NCBI GenBank assembly: GCA_029938555.1
Contig: JAOZUR010000017.1
Coordinates: 1-33,052 of the forward strand
Origin: Candidatus Sabulitectum sp.
GTDB lineage: Bacteria > Fermentibacterota > Fermentibacteria > Fermentibacterales > JCC-6
Reading direction: 5' to 3'
Length of the DNA: 33,052 nucleotides
The position numbers were made by a program, and so were the translations under genes. The notes beneath the pieces are model-generated. The model was not told the origin of the DNA, did no database searches, and was given only the letters and a program-made list of their open reading frames with translations. Below are positions 7,233 through 17,079 of this stretch, in pieces. Within the stretch, counting starts at the first letter, position 1. Every line of letters begins with the position of its first letter.

Positions 7233-8468
7233 CTATAGATCCCAATCAAAAGAAGGCTCTGGCAGAATAAGTGTTTTATCCAGCTCTTCTAACAAGGAAG
7301 AGGGTGCCACAATATCCTCTGTGAATGGAAGCATTGAGGGTTTTGTTGTTCCAGTCCATAGTTTTGAAAAGGTATTAACAGAACATTTCATAACTGGTAG
7401 TCCGGCAGTGGTACCGTATTGGGCTTTTGATTGACTCGAGAATTTAACGGTGTATTCGCCGCCACATCCTCTCCATTTAAACGATGAATTAAGGTATTTT
7501 TCAATAGGATCAGTAAGGATCAGATTGAAATTGCACTCTTCTCCAATGCAATTCATTCCATTTATACATTTCTCAACATCTAAAATTCTTCCCTGGGACC
7601 AGCTTCCTGTTCTAATTTCAGCCTTGCGCCCAGTTGAGTCGGCACTCTGACGATTGGTTGAGATGGGCTTGCGGAGTAATGACTGAAACTGAATACCATA
7701 AGGTTCCGGCAAACTCACAATATCTATCTGATCTCCATATGATTTAATTGAAAGTAGAATGTCTTTGAATTGATCCGGTGTTTGGAAGGCCATCCAGATA
7801 ATGTTCATTGGTCCGTGTTCTCCGTTGACGGATCTTACCACATAATGATGAGTCAGTTCTCCATTCTCATTTTTAAAACCAATTGCAAATGTTTTTTTGT
7901 TAATTTCCATATCAGCTTGGGTTATCACTGCTGGAAGATTTACTGAGCCGTGATTGCGAAATCGATTGATTCTGCTCTGGTGTATATCTTGCCAGTTTTC
8001 TTTTCCGAGCCTGATCGGATCTGACGAAAAGGATCCGGATAGTTTTAATTTAGATGGTCTGAATTTAACAATTCGTGAATACGGATAATTTGCAAACCCC
8101 AGTCTGTCGTAAAACCCCTGCTCAAACATTCCAAGCCCGGCGAAGGCTTCACCTCTTTCTGCACCGCGAGCAAGAAGCTCTGCTGTAAGCCTGCCGGCAA
8201 ACCCAAGTTTTCTTCCATGTAGGGCAACTGTTACTGCGGATATAACGCAGAAGGAAATGTCTTGTGAATGAGCAGCATGGTGGAAAGTACCAGAGTGAGC
8301 CAGAGCCAGTGCGACTACATCATTAATATGCTCTCCAACAAGAGCGTCAGCAGAATCAAACCAGAGATTTGCTAGTTTTTCTTGACCGTTCATAAGCCAT
8401 CCAACATCGGTCCAGATGGAAATGCATTTCTCAAAATGTTTTTCTTTATTGTAAAGAATACCACGCAT
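7233..8468 (-). CDS. GNAT N-acetyltransferase, Eis-like
   Basis: This 411-aa protein has the length and organisation of Eis-type enhanced-intracellular-survival acetyltransferases, which acetylate amines with acetyl-CoA. The N-terminal GNAT fold ends in GRKLGFAGRL, the acetyl-CoA pyrophosphate-binding segment with the R-x-x-G-x-(G/A) spacing, followed by GLGMFEQGFYDRLGF, the usual last part of the domain. A second GNAT-like region and a C-terminal SCP2-like part (about 300-411, low similarity) follow. AGGGG lies seven bases before the ATG. The substrate is unknown; family members range from aminoglycosides to proteins. It sits downstream of tRNA-Leu on the same strand but is separated from it by a strong terminator. 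Confidence 0.75.
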   Translation of the reverse strand: MRGILYNKEKHFEKCISIWTDVGWLMNGQEKLANLWFDSADALVGEHINDVVALALAHSGTFHHAAHSQDISFCVISAVTVALHGRKLGFAGRLTAELLARGAERGEAFAGLGMFEQGFYDRLGFANYPYSRIVKFRPSKLKLSGSFSSDPIRLGKENWQDIHQSRINRFRNHGSVNLPAVITQADMEINKKTFAIGFKNENGELTHHYVVRSVNGEHGPMNIIWMAFQTPDQFKDILLSIKSYGDQIDIVSLPEPYGIQFQSLLRKPISTNRQSADSTGRKAEIRTGSWSQGRILDVEKCINGMNCIGEECNFNLILTDPIEKYLNSSFKWRGCGGEYTVKFSSQSKAQYGTTAGLPVMKCSVNTFSKLWTGTTKPSMLPFTEDIVAPSSLLEELDKTLILPEPSFDWDL

Positions 8469-8506
8469 GTTAATACCCCTAGTTTGTTTGAGTTATGCAA
8501 ATATAA

Positions 8507-8540
8507 CGAAAAAGGGCCATAGCTTTCGCTACGACCCTTT
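8507..8540 (-). terminator. Rho-independent terminator of tRNA-Leu
   Basis: On the minus strand AAGGGTCGTAGC-GAAA-GCTATGGCCCTT forms a 12-bp stem, with two G-T pairs and a GAAA tetraloop, followed by TTTTTC. It begins immediately after the encoded CCA end of the tRNA. Confidence 0.85.
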
Positions 8541-8626
8541 GGTACCGTGGGGGGGACTTGAACCCCCACAAGGTTTCCCTCACTAGGTCCTGAACCTAGC
8601 GCGTCTGCCAATTCCGCCACCACGGC
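8540..8626 (-). tRNA. tRNA-Leu (anticodon CAG)
   Basis: The minus strand reads GCCGTGG at the 5' end and pairs with CCACGGT before an encoded CCA. The D-arm is GGCGGAATTGGCAGACGC. The anticodon stem CTAGG/CCTAG encloses TTCAGGA (anticodon CAG). A long variable arm follows, and the T-arm is GTGGGGGTTCAAGTCCCCCC. The 87-nt length and long variable arm are typical of class II tRNA-Leu. It has its own promoter and terminator. The tracked ORF 8390-8767 crosses it and is not a gene. Confidence 0.95.
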
Positions 8627-8645
8627 TTCGTGTTTCACAGGGGCA

Positions 8646-8673
8646 ATTATGCTAAAACCCGTGCAAAAGTCAA
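8646..8673 (-). promoter_or_regulatory. Sigma70-like promoter of tRNA-Leu
   Basis: On the minus strand TTGACT (complement of 8668-8673) and CATAAT (complement of 8646-8651) are 16 bases apart. Each hexamer matches consensus at five of six positions. The -10 box is about 20 bases before the mature tRNA 5' end. Confidence 0.7.
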
Positions 8674-8710
8674 TCCCCCCTGATATATTCCCCCCATAGA
8701 AGGGAAACAT

Positions 8711-9181
8711 ATGACTGAAAAAATACGAGTTGTTGCCAGAAACAGAAGAGCCCGCCATGATTATCACATAATTGAGTCTATTGAGATGGGGTTGGTTCTT
8801 GTAGGAAGTGAAATCAAATCAATTAGAGCCGGAAAGGTCAGCCTTGTAGGAGCTTATGCGCAATTTGATGATGATCTGGAGCTTTGGGTTTACGGAATGC
8901 ATATAGCTGAATACCCTGAAGCGAGAGATAATCATGAACCAGAAAGAAAGAGAAAACTACTTGCCCACTCTAAAGAATTAAAAAAAATTAGAAGAAAGGT
9001 TGAAGAAAAAGGAATAACCTTAGTTGCTCTTGATGTTCATATTTCCGTAGGAGGTAGGGCAAAAATCCAAATTGGGTTATGCAAAGGTAAAACTAAGTAT
9101 GACAAAAGATCTGATATGGCTGACAGAGATAGTAAACGAAGAATAGATGCTGTTTTGAAACATTCCTTGCGAGAGTCATGA
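8711..9181 (+). CDS. smpB: SsrA-binding protein SmpB
   Basis: This 156-aa protein is a full-length SmpB, the tmRNA partner in trans-translation rescue of stalled ribosomes. The N-terminal part has RNRRARHDYHI and GLVLVGSEIKSIR, both signature segments. The C-terminal tail GKTKYDKRSDMADRDSKR matches the KxYDKR motif that enters the empty mRNA channel. It heads a plus-strand run of housekeeping genes and ends in an ATGA overlap with the amidase gene, indicating coupled translation. A purine-rich AGAAGGGAAA precedes the ATG. Confidence 0.96.
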   Translation: MTEKIRVVARNRRARHDYHIIESIEMGLVLVGSEIKSIRAGKVSLVGAYAQFDDDLELWVYGMHIAEYPEARDNHEPERKRKLLAHSKELKKIRRKVEEKGITLVALDVHISVGGRAKIQIGLCKGKTKYDKRSDMADRDSKRRIDAVLKHSLRES

Positions 9182-10293
9182 CTTTTCTGTTTCTTTCAGT
9201 TATCGCTTCAATAAGCTTGAATCTATTTCCCAGATATGATGGTGTTGTTGTTGAGGTAATAGGAACTTCACTTCTGAAGCCTGTTGTTCAAACATCAGGG
9301 TACACAGTAAGGCTCGATTTTGCAGAACAAGTTCTTTTCAATGAAAATACTTTGATTCCAATTTGGGTGAATAACTTTCTGATTGATTCGCTGGGTTTTA
9401 CCGTTGAATTTGATCCATCAATTGCCTCTGTAGATTGGGCACTAAGCGGTGATTCAATGTCAATGATTTTGTTTGCAAGGGCTGAAGAGCAAATTCTGTT
9501 ACCTCCTGTATCCTGGCAGGCGCCTCCGCCTTTTGAACCAGATACAGCTTTATGGTCAGACTCACTTGTGTTTGCTGCTCTTGAAAGAGGTGAAGGTTCA
9601 CCATGGCTTGTGGATTTTGATTGTATTGTATTGGATCCAGGCCATGGTGGAAGAGATCCCGGTGCTGTTGGTCCAACAGGCAGCAGAGAAAAAGATAGAA
9701 CTCTTGAAATATCACTTATGGTTAGAGATATTCTAAGAATCAGAAAACCTGAACTCAGAATTGTTCTAACAAGAAGTGTAGATGAGTATGTATCACTGGG
9801 CGCTAGAACTCGTATGGCAAATAGAAATCAAGCAGATCTATTTGTAAGCTTGCACTGTAATGCTGCTGAAAATCGATCAGCCAACGGGTTTGAGACATAT
9901 TTTTTGTCAAGAGCCAGGACTGACGATGCAAGAGCTGTGCAGATGCTTGAAAATAATTCACTTGATCTTGATGATATATCTTCAGTACCAGAGGATCCAT
10001 TGTTTTTTTTGCTGGCAGATATGGCACAATCTGTTTTTCAGAACCAATCTAGCCATCTTGCCGGATCAATTCAGAGTCATTTGGGAAATGCTTTTCCAAT
10101 GAGAATTAACAGAGGAGTAAAGCGAGCAGGCTTTTTTGTTCTTCGGGGAGCTTATATGCCTGCAGTACTAATTGAAGTTGGTTTTATATCTAATATCACA
10201 GAAGAAGATAAGCTAAAATCATTGGACTTCCGTTTCAAGGCCGCACAAGCTATTGTTGAGTCTATAATTGAATATGCTGAAAGGGAGATTTGA
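9178..10293 (+). CDS. N-acetylmuramoyl-L-alanine amidase (Amidase_3, AmiC-like)
   Basis: This 371-aa exported protein cleaves the amide bond between N-acetylmuramic acid and the stem peptide in peptidoglycan. An N-terminal hydrophobic segment (about 1-16) acts as signal or anchor. Residues about 20-140 form a beta-rich region that may be a diverged AMIN domain. The catalytic domain starts at VLDPGHGG and has the zinc ligands His156, Glu171 (REKDR) and His226 (SLHCNA), plus catalytic Glu333 in IEVGF. All key residues are present. Its ATG overlaps the smpB stop, and its own stop is followed at once by the TTG of the next gene. Housing in a cell-division or wall-turnover role is inferred from the family. 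Confidence 0.92.
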   Translation: MTFLFLSVIASISLNLFPRYDGVVVEVIGTSLLKPVVQTSGYTVRLDFAEQVLFNENTLIPIWVNNFLIDSLGFTVEFDPSIASVDWALSGDSMSMILFARAEEQILLPPVSWQAPPPFEPDTALWSDSLVFAALERGEGSPWLVDFDCIVLDPGHGGRDPGAVGPTGSREKDRTLEISLMVRDILRIRKPELRIVLTRSVDEYVSLGARTRMANRNQADLFVSLHCNAAENRSANGFETYFLSRARTDDARAVQMLENNSLDLDDISSVPEDPLFFLLADMAQSVFQNQSSHLAGSIQSHLGNAFPMRINRGVKRAGFFVLRGAYMPAVLIEVGFISNITEEDKLKSLDFRFKAAQAIVESIIEYAEREI

Positions 10294-10908
10294 TTGCCTG
10301 TAAAAAAGAAAAACAACAAGAAGCTTACAGCTTCCAGAGTAATTAGATCATTTATAATAGTTGCTGTAATTGCTGTAATGATGGGTATTAGTGCCAAGTT
10401 AGCCATGAATAGTCTTAATAAAAAAATGGGTATTGAAGGCGGTAACTCTGTAACAACAACAGATTCTACGATAATAGAAGAAATTACTGAAGAAGTTGTT
10501 ATGCCTGAATTTAATACTGCTGCCGCCATGGAGGCTGGTTCTTCCGCTTGGTCTCCCGACTGGAAGAGCACACCTTGCTCTATTTTTGTAACTGAAGGAT
10601 CTGATGCTATTCTGGATTCACTGCAGGAAGCCCCAACGGTTGAATTCAGGAATACAGAGCTTCAGCTTCTCATTGAGCTATGGGCATCTTACAGTGATTA
10701 TGAACCCATGGAAATAGAAAGAGTTTGGGTGTTCGCAAGTGGTGACACTTGTTTTGTGGATTTACCCCGTCAGGCGGACTGGCAAGGCATAGCAAATACT
10801 ATTGAAAATAGATTCATCTCTTACACAGTTCTTCTTCCATTTGTAGCAGGGGAAATCGTGGAAGGATTTGAAGAAGGTATTTCGATTGAAGGAGTACCCA
10901 CAAGATAA
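10294..10908 (+). CDS. Single-pass membrane protein, possibly GerMN-like
   Basis: This 204-aa protein begins with TTG directly after the amidase stop, with GGGAG ten bases before it. The N-terminus is highly basic (KKKNNKK), followed by one membrane helix (about 16-38) and an acidic Thr/Glu linker. The exported C-terminal domain (about 90-204) has RVWVFASGDTCFVDLP, which faintly resembles the GerMN domain found beside amidases in some bacteria; I would not assign it firmly. Its position just after the amidase suggests a wall-related partner. The last 41 bases overlap an upstream extension of the rph frame that I do not consider coding. Confidence 0.7.
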   Translation: MPVKKKNNKKLTASRVIRSFIIVAVIAVMMGISAKLAMNSLNKKMGIEGGNSVTTTDSTIIEEITEEVVMPEFNTAAAMEAGSSAWSPDWKSTPCSIFVTEGSDAILDSLQEAPTVEFRNTELQLLIELWASYSDYEPMEIERVWVFASGDTCFVDLPRQADWQGIANTIENRFISYTVLLPFVAGEIVEGFEEGISIEGVPTR

Positions 10909-10936
10909 TTTACACAAACAAGAAAATAGGATTTTA

Positions 10937-11671
10937 ATGAATGAACTAAAACGAGTAGACGGAAGACTTTGGGATGATTTAAGAGATATTCAGCTGGAAA
11001 CAGGTTATCAACCTGGCCCTCAAGGTAGCGTGCTTGTAACTTGGGGTGAAAACAGAGTCCTTTGTTCCGCAACTGTTGAATACAAAGTACCAATTTTTCT
11101 TCGTGGTAAAGGCAAGGGTTGGGTAACTGCCGAATATGATATGCTTCCAGGTAGTGGTGATCGTAGAATACGTCGCGATAGGACTGGTAATGGTATAAAA
11201 GGCCGAAGTCAAGAAATACAAAGACTTATTGGGCGTTCACTAAGGCAGTGTGTGAACATGGCAGATATGCCAGACAAAACCATAACAGTTGACTGTGATG
11301 TTCTTGTGGCAGATGGCGGCACAAGAGTAGCAAGTATCACTGGAAGTGTTGTTGCTTTGCGTCTTGCTATTTTGCGACTTCTCGCTAAGGGCAAACTAGA
11401 AAAAGATCCTTGGAAGCAATATATCGGTGCTCTTAGTCTTGGGGTTGTGGGTGGAGATACTCTTCTTGACCTTTGTTACCATGAAGATAGCAGAGCAGAT
11501 ATGGATATGAACGTAGTGTGTGGTGAAGATGGAATGATAATTGAAATACAGGCTTCAGCTGAAGAGAATCCTGTTGCCTCTGATACAGTATTTAGCATGG
11601 CAACAAGTGCTATTCAGGCAATTCAAGAAATAGTTATTCCTGCTCAAAAAGTAGCTACAGGAGAGATATGA
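10937..11671 (+). CDS. rph: Ribonuclease PH
   Basis: This 244-aa protein is a phosphorolytic 3'-to-5' exoribonuclease that trims tRNA 3' ends. The start chosen is the ATG at 10937 (MNELKRVDGR), preceded by AGGA five bases away. The tracked start at 10868 would add 23 unrelated residues overlapping the previous gene. Recognisable segments are RVDGR, GSVLVTWGENRVLCSATVE, GWVTAEYDMLP, RTGNGIKGRSQEIQRLIGRSLR, DCDVLVADGGTR and the late DLCYHEDSRADMDMN. The length matches RNase PH (about 238-245). It ends in an ATGA overlap with rdgB, a pairing common in bacteria. Confidence 0.95.
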   Translation: MNELKRVDGRLWDDLRDIQLETGYQPGPQGSVLVTWGENRVLCSATVEYKVPIFLRGKGKGWVTAEYDMLPGSGDRRIRRDRTGNGIKGRSQEIQRLIGRSLRQCVNMADMPDKTITVDCDVLVADGGTRVASITGSVVALRLAILRLLAKGKLEKDPWKQYIGALSLGVVGGDTLLDLCYHEDSRADMDMNVVCGEDGMIIEIQASAEENPVASDTVFSMATSAIQAIQEIVIPAQKVATGEI

Positions 11672-12270
11672 CAGAATTGATTCTTGCTTCTGCCAATAAA
11701 GATAAGCTCAAAGAGCTCAGAAAACTCATTAATTTCACAGAAATAGTTGCCATAAATGATCTTATTCCTGGGTGGGATGTTGAAGAAACAGGCCTAACCC
11801 TTGAAGCAAATGCCCTTCTTAAGGCTAGGGCGGCTGCACAAGCCACAAACAAAACTGCCATTGCAGATGATACTGGGCTTTTCGTATGGGCTCTGGGGGG
11901 CGCTCCGGGCGTTTATACAGCAAGGTATGCAGGGGGGGACTGTAGTTACCGTGATAACACAGAAAAACTTCTCAATGCTCTTAATGGTGAATTAAATGAA
12001 AAGAGAAATGCTTCTTTTCAGACAGTAATCGCTCTTGTTACCACTCATGGGGAAGAGTTCATTTTTAAAGGAACAGTGGATGGAAGAATCACTGAAGATC
12101 ATTCAGGTATCGATGGTTTTGGTTATGACCCTGTTTTTCTCTCTACCGAGCTGAATAAGACTTTTGCTGATTGCACCATGGAAGAAAAAAATAGTGTTTC
12201 TCACCGTGCTCGTGCCATGCGTAAATTGAATGCTTTTTTAAAAACATCTTCATTTTCTAAGACTGAATAA
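11668..12270 (+). CDS. rdgB: dITP/XTP pyrophosphatase (RdgB/HAM1)
   Basis: This 200-aa protein is a house-cleaning nucleotide pyrophosphatase that hydrolyses ITP, dITP and XTP to monophosphates. It shows the N-terminal SANKDKLKEL, then the metal-binding segment ADDTGLFVWALGGAPGVYTARYAG, then DGFGYDPVF, and the C-terminal SHRARAM motif. The length matches the family (about 197). Translation appears coupled to rph through the ATGA overlap. It is followed after 18 bases by the Smr-domain gene. Confidence 0.95.
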   Translation: MTELILASANKDKLKELRKLINFTEIVAINDLIPGWDVEETGLTLEANALLKARAAAQATNKTAIADDTGLFVWALGGAPGVYTARYAGGDCSYRDNTEKLLNALNGELNEKRNASFQTVIALVTTHGEEFIFKGTVDGRITEDHSGIDGFGYDPVFLSTELNKTFADCTMEEKNSVSHRARAMRKLNAFLKTSSFSKTE

Positions 12271-12288
12271 AAAGGTGAATTAGTTTAA

Positions 12289-12735
12289 ATGAAAACTGAA
12301 CTTGATCTCCATGGTTATCAAGTCGTTGAAGCCATAGATATTTTCGTTGTACATTATAACCAAAGAGTTAGGGCCAATGATTTTTCACCGATCTCAGTTA
12401 TACACGGTTATGGATCAAGTGGCGGTGGAAGCAAAATCAAAACGGCTCTCAGGAAATTACTTGAAGTAAGTGAATCTAATCTTACTTTTCAGTTGGATCC
12501 ATGGAATAAAGGTAAAACATTAGTTTTTCCCGTTTCTTTGATTTTAGAGGGGGCTGGAGTAATATCAACTGAAATTCTAGATTATTGCCGCTCTCCCAGA
12601 TCTCAGACCAAGATTTTGGGTAGATTGAGAAGATTTGGTGATGTAAAGGTAAAAAGAATTTTGCTTCTTTTGGAAAAACAGGGAAAATTATCATCTACTT
12701 TAAAAGGGAAATACCGTATTTATGTTAAAATTTGA
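12289..12735 (+). CDS. Smr-domain protein with basic C-terminal extension
   Basis: This 148-aa protein has an N-terminal Smr domain (residues about 1-85), with LDLHGYQ near the start and VIHGYGSSGGG as the second motif, as in MutS2-type and stand-alone Smr proteins that bind or cut nucleic acid, some acting on stalled ribosomes. Residues 86-148 hold a Lys/Arg-rich segment (RRFGDVKVKRILLLLEKQGKL) that looks like a winged helix but is not assigned. No MutS2 body is attached. It closes the smpB-rph-rdgB gene run. The 159 bases after it contain the promoter of the kinase cluster and no clear terminator. Confidence 0.8.
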   Translation: MKTELDLHGYQVVEAIDIFVVHYNQRVRANDFSPISVIHGYGSSGGGSKIKTALRKLLEVSESNLTFQLDPWNKGKTLVFPVSLILEGAGVISTEILDYCRSPRSQTKILGRLRRFGDVKVKRILLLLEKQGKLSSTLKGKYRIYVKI

Positions 12736-12846
12736 GTATAAATAGATGTTACACTTAGACATTCTATTTAATTGCATTTGGCGTAAATAAGTGTGTTGAA
12801 TTAAAATAATCCAAGTAAATTTTGTAAATTAAACATATATCTTCTC

Positions 12847-12875
12847 TTGACGAACTGCTAAAAAAATTTTATCAT
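12847..12875 (+). promoter_or_regulatory. Sigma70-like promoter of the sensor kinase cluster
   Basis: TTGACG (12847-12852), a 17-base spacer and TATCAT (12870-12875) each match consensus at five of six positions. The predicted transcript starts near 12882, about 43 bases before the ATG at 12925. A T-rich and A-rich stretch surrounds it. Confidence 0.7.
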
Positions 12876-12924
12876 TATTGAATCAAATCTTTCGTTGTTA
12901 CTTTTACTTGCGCATGGGGGTATA

Positions 12925-15900
12925 ATGAGTGACATGGGTAAAACAAAAACTCAACTAATCCAGGAATTGGAAGAGTTGCGTAAGGTGATTCACGATTCTC
13001 ATCCTTCTGGTATACATTCAGACACATCCGAAAAATCTGTCATTCACAATACTATGATGCTTAACAATATTTTGCGAAACTCCAAAGATGTTGCTATTAT
13101 AACAACAGATACTAATATGATTATTTCAAATTTCAATCCTACTGCGGAAAAGATTTTTAAATATTCAGCAGATGACGCTATAGGGAAATCAGTATTTGAA
13201 GTACATAAGACTAAAGGTGTTTCCGTAAGTGGATTCGAGCAAGCAATCAAAATAGTACGGGAAAAGGGTGAATTCAATCACTCTTTGATGCTCGAAGTCA
13301 AAGGCGAACCTCATTATTATAAAAGCAGATTTTCAACCATTGTTGACAAAGATGATACAATTGCTGGTTTTTCCCTTTTCTTAACAGATGACACTCACAA
13401 GGTAAATTCTAATAAAATACTTGAAGATAGTATATCTTTGTTGAATGATTCTCAAGCTATTGCTCATCTTGGAAGCTGGGATCTTAACTTGGTTACGAAT
13501 GATCTAAATTGTTCTGATGAGGTATATCGTATTTTTGGCTTAGAGCCACAAATTATACAAGCAACTTATGAAATGTTTCTCAGTTATATACATCCAGAAG
13601 ATAAAGATAAAGTAAATAGTATTTTTTTGAATTCAATAACAGAAGAAGAAGATTCGTATAAGATAGAACATAGGGTCATTCAATATGGTACTGGAGCAAT
13701 CAGAACTGTTTTAGAACAATACAGACATGAAAGAGACACAGCCGGAAATGTTGTTAGATCTATTGGTTCAATTATCGATGTGACAGAAGTAAAAAGAACA
13801 GAGCAAGCACTTCTTACTAGTAGGGAAAAGTATAGCAATCTTGTTGAAAATCTTAGTGACTGGGTTTGGGCAGTGGATACCAACGGTGTACATATATTTA
13901 CTAATTCAGCAATACATAAGATTTTAGGATATGATGTTGATGAAGTGCTTGAGGAATCTGCTTTCCCAATGATGCACCCTGATGATTTAGAAGCTTCACA
14001 AAAAATGGTTTCAGAATGTGTAAAAAATAAACATGGTTGGAAAAATGCTGAAATCAGGTGGCTTCATAAAAATGGCTCTATTCGTACTTTTGAAAGTTCG
14101 GCTGAACCTCTGTTTGATTCTTCAGGTGAAATTGTAGGGTTCACAGGGGTAGATCGAGATATTTCAGAACAGAAAAATACCGAAATAGCCTTAAGAAAAT
14201 CAGAATTGGACCTTAGGACATTGTTTAATGCCATGACTGATATTGTTTTTGAAATGGACTATGACGGAAAATACATAAACATTGCACCCACATCTCCAGA
14301 TTTAATGTATAAACCAGCAGATAATTCAGTTGGAAAAACTCTTCATGAGGTTTTTCCAAAATCAGTTGCTGATGAATTTTTAACTTTCATTCGCAAGTGT
14401 ATAGACACAAATAAAACTCAGAAAATAGAGTATCCACTTTGGGTGAACGATGAAACAGTTTGGTTTGAAGGAAGAGCCACTCCTAAAACAAGTAATTCAG
14501 TTTTGTATATTGCCTCTGATATTACAGTTAGAAAAAAATTAGAAGAGAAGGCAAAACACAGATTGATATCACTTACGCAACCCAAGGTTGATTTAGGCGA
14601 TCTTCTTCTTACTGATATCCTTGATATTGATTTATTGCAAAAAATGCAGGATTCATTCGCAGAAGCTTTTAATATGCCATCTATTATATATGATATTCAT
14701 GGTGCTTATATAACTCAACCTTCTAGGTTTACCGCTTTTTGTAAATTGGTTCAAAGCACAGAACAAGGTTTAAGTAAATGTGAACAACATGATGGAAAAC
14801 TAATGCAGAATCTACGAGAAAATCACGAGCCTGGAATTCGAAAAAAGTGTGTTCTTGGTAATCTTGTAACCGGTTCAGTTCCTATTATTATCCAGGGGCG
14901 TCATCTTGCTAATTGGGGAATCGGTCAGATGATTAGTAAAGATTTGGATGTAGATGAAATTAAACATTACGCAAATGAAATAGGTGTTGACTGCGATTTA
15001 CTGCTAGAGGCTGCTAAATCACTTATTTTAATAGAGGAGTCGTCTCTTGAATCTGCTGTTAAATTTCTCACAACTCTTTCCAATTATTTGAGTTTGTTGG
15101 GTTTACAAAATCTTCAGCAAGCACGAGATATTTCAGCACGAGATATAGCTGAAACTAGTCTGTTAAGAGAGCGTAGATTGTTTGTCTCAGGTCCAGTTGT
15201 TGTATTCCGATGGAGGGCACAAGACGGTTGGCCTGTTGAATATGTTTCACCTAATGTTAAAAACATTTTTGGTGTTGCTGCAGAAGATTTCTTGTCCGGA
15301 AAGATATCTTTCTCTTCAGTTATTTACCCTGATGATCTACAGCAAGTTTCAAATGAAATAACAGAATACACAAGTGCTAATGCAAGCTCATTTGAACAAG
15401 AGTACCGAATAGTTCGTGCTGATGGTGCAATACGCTGGTTGTATGATTTTACAACTGTTACCAGAGATGAAGGGGGCGTTGTAACACATTTCGAGGGCTA
15501 TATTCTCGATATCACTGACAGTAAGCAGAATAGGGTTGAGCGCGAGCGTCTTATGCAGGCCATTGAACAAGCTGCAGAAACAGTGGTTATTACAGATATT
15601 GATGGTAATATCGAGTATGTGAATCCCGCATTTGAAAAAATAACAGGGTTTTCTAAGGAATTAGCCATCGGTCAGAATCCCCGAATTCTAAACAGTGATA
15701 CACACGATGATTCATTCTTTAAAGAATTGTGGGAAACCATTACAGCAGGAAAAAACTGGAGTGGTCAAATTGTCAATACTAAAAAGGATGGTTCTCTTTT
15801 TACAGAAGAGGCAACAATTTCGCCTGTTAGAAATCAATCAGGTGAAATCATTAATTATGTTGCAGTCAAACGCGATATTACCACGGAAGTAAAACTTGAA

Positions 15901-17043
15901 GAACAATTGCGCCAGGCGCAAAAAATGGAAGCAATCGGCCAACTAGCCGGAGGAGTTGCACACGACTTCAACAACCTTCTGCAGGTAATAAACGGTTATA
16001 CTGAACTTGCACTTGAGGGAATTGATTCAAGTCATTCTGCTTTTCAATTTATCACAGAAGTTGCCAATGCAGGCGAGCGTGCAAGAACCCTTGTGAGTCA
16101 GCTGCTTTCTTTCAGTCGCAGACAGATAATTAATCCAACCGACCTTGATCTTAATCACATTACCGAGAACCTGTTAAGTATGATAAGAAGAGTTATCGGA
16201 GAACATATTGTCTGTGATTTTGTATCAGGCCATGAGCTTGGAACTATTCATGCAGATTCAGGTCAGGTGGAGCAGGTTTTAATTAATCTTTGCGTAAACT
16301 CCCGAGACGCATTACCAGACGGTGGTAGAATAACCATTGAAACAGGAAATGTTTTTATCGATTCTGAATACGCGAATGTACATCCATGGGCTAAGCCTGG
16401 TCGTTATGTTCTTTTATCAGTATCAGATAATGGACTTGGGATAGAAAAAAACAAGCTTAATCACATTTTTGATCCATTCTTTACTACAAAATCTGTTGGT
16501 AAGGGAACTGGTCTTGGTTTGTCAACTGTTTATGGTATTATAAAACAGCATAATGGTGATATACAGGTTTACAGTGAAATAGGGAAGGGAACAGTATTTA
16601 AGATATACCTTCCAGTTGTAGAAAGAAAAGCATCAACAATTTCTCATATACTAAAAAGTCCAATCATTGGTGGGTCTGAAAGTATTCTTATTGCAGAAGA
16701 TGATGAAATGGTTAGAAATCTCAGTAGGCAAACATTGATAATGGCTGGTTATACGGTAATTGAAGCAAAAGATGGAAAAGAAGCACTTAATCTATTTAGG
16801 AAATATACTGATAAAATTTCACTTTTGTTTCTAGATGTAGTAATGCCCGAACTTGGTGGTCGAGAGGTTTTTGATACAATTCAAAAAACCCACCCTGATG
16901 TTCCTGTTTTGTTTTGCAGTGGTTACAGTCAAAATGCAGTTCATAAAGGTTTTATTCTTGATGATAGTCTTAATTTTTTACAAAAACCATACGGACCAGA
17001 TCTTTTGTTGCGAAAAATAAGAGAAATTCTTGATTCAGAATAA
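12925..17043 (+). CDS. Multi-PAS hybrid histidine kinase with PocR domain and C-terminal receiver
   Basis: This 1372-aa kinase starts at ATG 12925 (MSDMGKTK), preceded by GGGGG; the tracked TTG at 12895 has no ribosome binding site. Approximate domains: a coiled N-terminus, four PAS/PAC units (about 45-540), a PocR sensory domain (about 555-735, with [15 protein letters not shown] and [16 protein letters not shown]), two more PAS units, HisKA (phospho-His about 1013 in GGVAHDFNN), HATPase (N-box [10 protein letters not shown]-boxes DNGLGI and GKGTGLGL) and a receiver (phospho-Asp about 1304 in LFLDVVMPE). There is no membrane helix, so it is cytoplasmic. PocR domains sense small ligands, propanediol-like in the founding case. 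It is the first of three kinases under a good promoter, with 36 bases to the next gene. Confidence 0.92.
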   Translation: MSDMGKTKTQLIQELEELRKVIHDSHPSGIHSDTSEKSVIHNTMMLNNILRNSKDVAIITTDTNMIISNFNPTAEKIFKYSADDAIGKSVFEVHKTKGVSVSGFEQAIKIVREKGEFNHSLMLEVKGEPHYYKSRFSTIVDKDDTIAGFSLFLTDDTHKVNSNKILEDSISLLNDSQAIAHLGSWDLNLVTNDLNCSDEVYRIFGLEPQIIQATYEMFLSYIHPEDKDKVNSIFLNSITEEEDSYKIEHRVIQYGTGAIRTVLEQYRHERDTAGNVVRSIGSIIDVTEVKRTEQALLTSREKYSNLVENLSDWVWAVDTNGVHIFTNSAIHKILGYDVDEVLEESAFPMMHPDDLEASQKMVSECVKNKHGWKNAEIRWLHKNGSIRTFESSAEPLFDSSGEIVGFTGVDRDISEQKNTEIALRKSELDLRTLFNAMTDIVFEMDYDGKYINIAPTSPDLMYKPADNSVGKTLHEVFPKSVADEFLTFIRKCIDTNKTQKIEYPLWVNDETVWFEGRATPKTSNSVLYIASDITVRKKLEEKAKHRLISLTQPKVDLGDLLLTDILDIDLLQKMQDSFAEAFNMPSIIYDIHGAYITQPSRFTAFCKLVQSTEQGLSKCEQHDGKLMQNLRENHEPGIRKKCVLGNLVTGSVPIIIQGRHLANWGIGQMISKDLDVDEIKHYANEIGVDCDLLLEAAKSLILIEESSLESAVKFLTTLSNYLSLLGLQNLQQARDISARDIAETSLLRERRLFVSGPVVVFRWRAQDGWPVEYVSPNVKNIFGVAAEDFLSGKISFSSVIYPDDLQQVSNEITEYTSANASSFEQEYRIVRADGAIRWLYDFTTVTRDEGGVVTHFEGYILDITDSKQNRVERERLMQAIEQAAETVVITDIDGNIEYVNPAFEKITGFSKELAIGQNPRILNSDTHDDSFFKELWETITAGKNWSGQIVNTKKDGSLFTEEATISPVRNQSGEIINYVAVKRDITTEVKLEEQLRQAQKMEAIGQLAGGVAHDFNNLLQVINGYTELALEGIDSSHSAFQFITEVANAGERARTLVSQLLSFSRRQIINPTDLDLNHITENLLSMIRRVIGEHIVCDFVSGHELGTIHADSGQVEQVLINLCVNSRDALPDGGRITIETGNVFIDSEYANVHPWAKPGRYVLLSVSDNGLGIEKNKLNHIFDPFFTTKSVGKGTGLGLSTVYGIIKQHNGDIQVYSEIGKGTVFKIYLPVVERKASTISHILKSPIIGGSESILIAEDDEMVRNLSRQTLIMAGYTVIEAKDGKEALNLFRKYTDKISLLFLDVVMPELGGREVFDTIQKTHPDVPVLFCSGYSQNAVHKGFILDDSLNFLQKPYGPDLLLRKIREILDSE

Positions 17044-17079
17044 TGATAATCAAAATAGAATTGTGAGGCGAATTGTATA

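Noticed and set aside
8390-8767. Minus-strand ORF of 125 aa
   Set aside because: It reads through tRNA-Leu, its promoter and terminator and overlaps smpB and the GNAT start; it is a chance frame.
10868-10936. N-terminal extension of rph from the tracked start
   Set aside because: The 23 residues do not resemble RNase PH, they overlap the previous gene, and the ATG at 10937 has its own ribosome binding site and begins with the normal family N-terminus.
12895-12924. TTG start at 12895 for the large hybrid kinase
   Set aside because: No ribosome binding site precedes it, and it lies only about 13 bases after the predicted transcription start. ATG 12925 has GGGGG at suitable distance.
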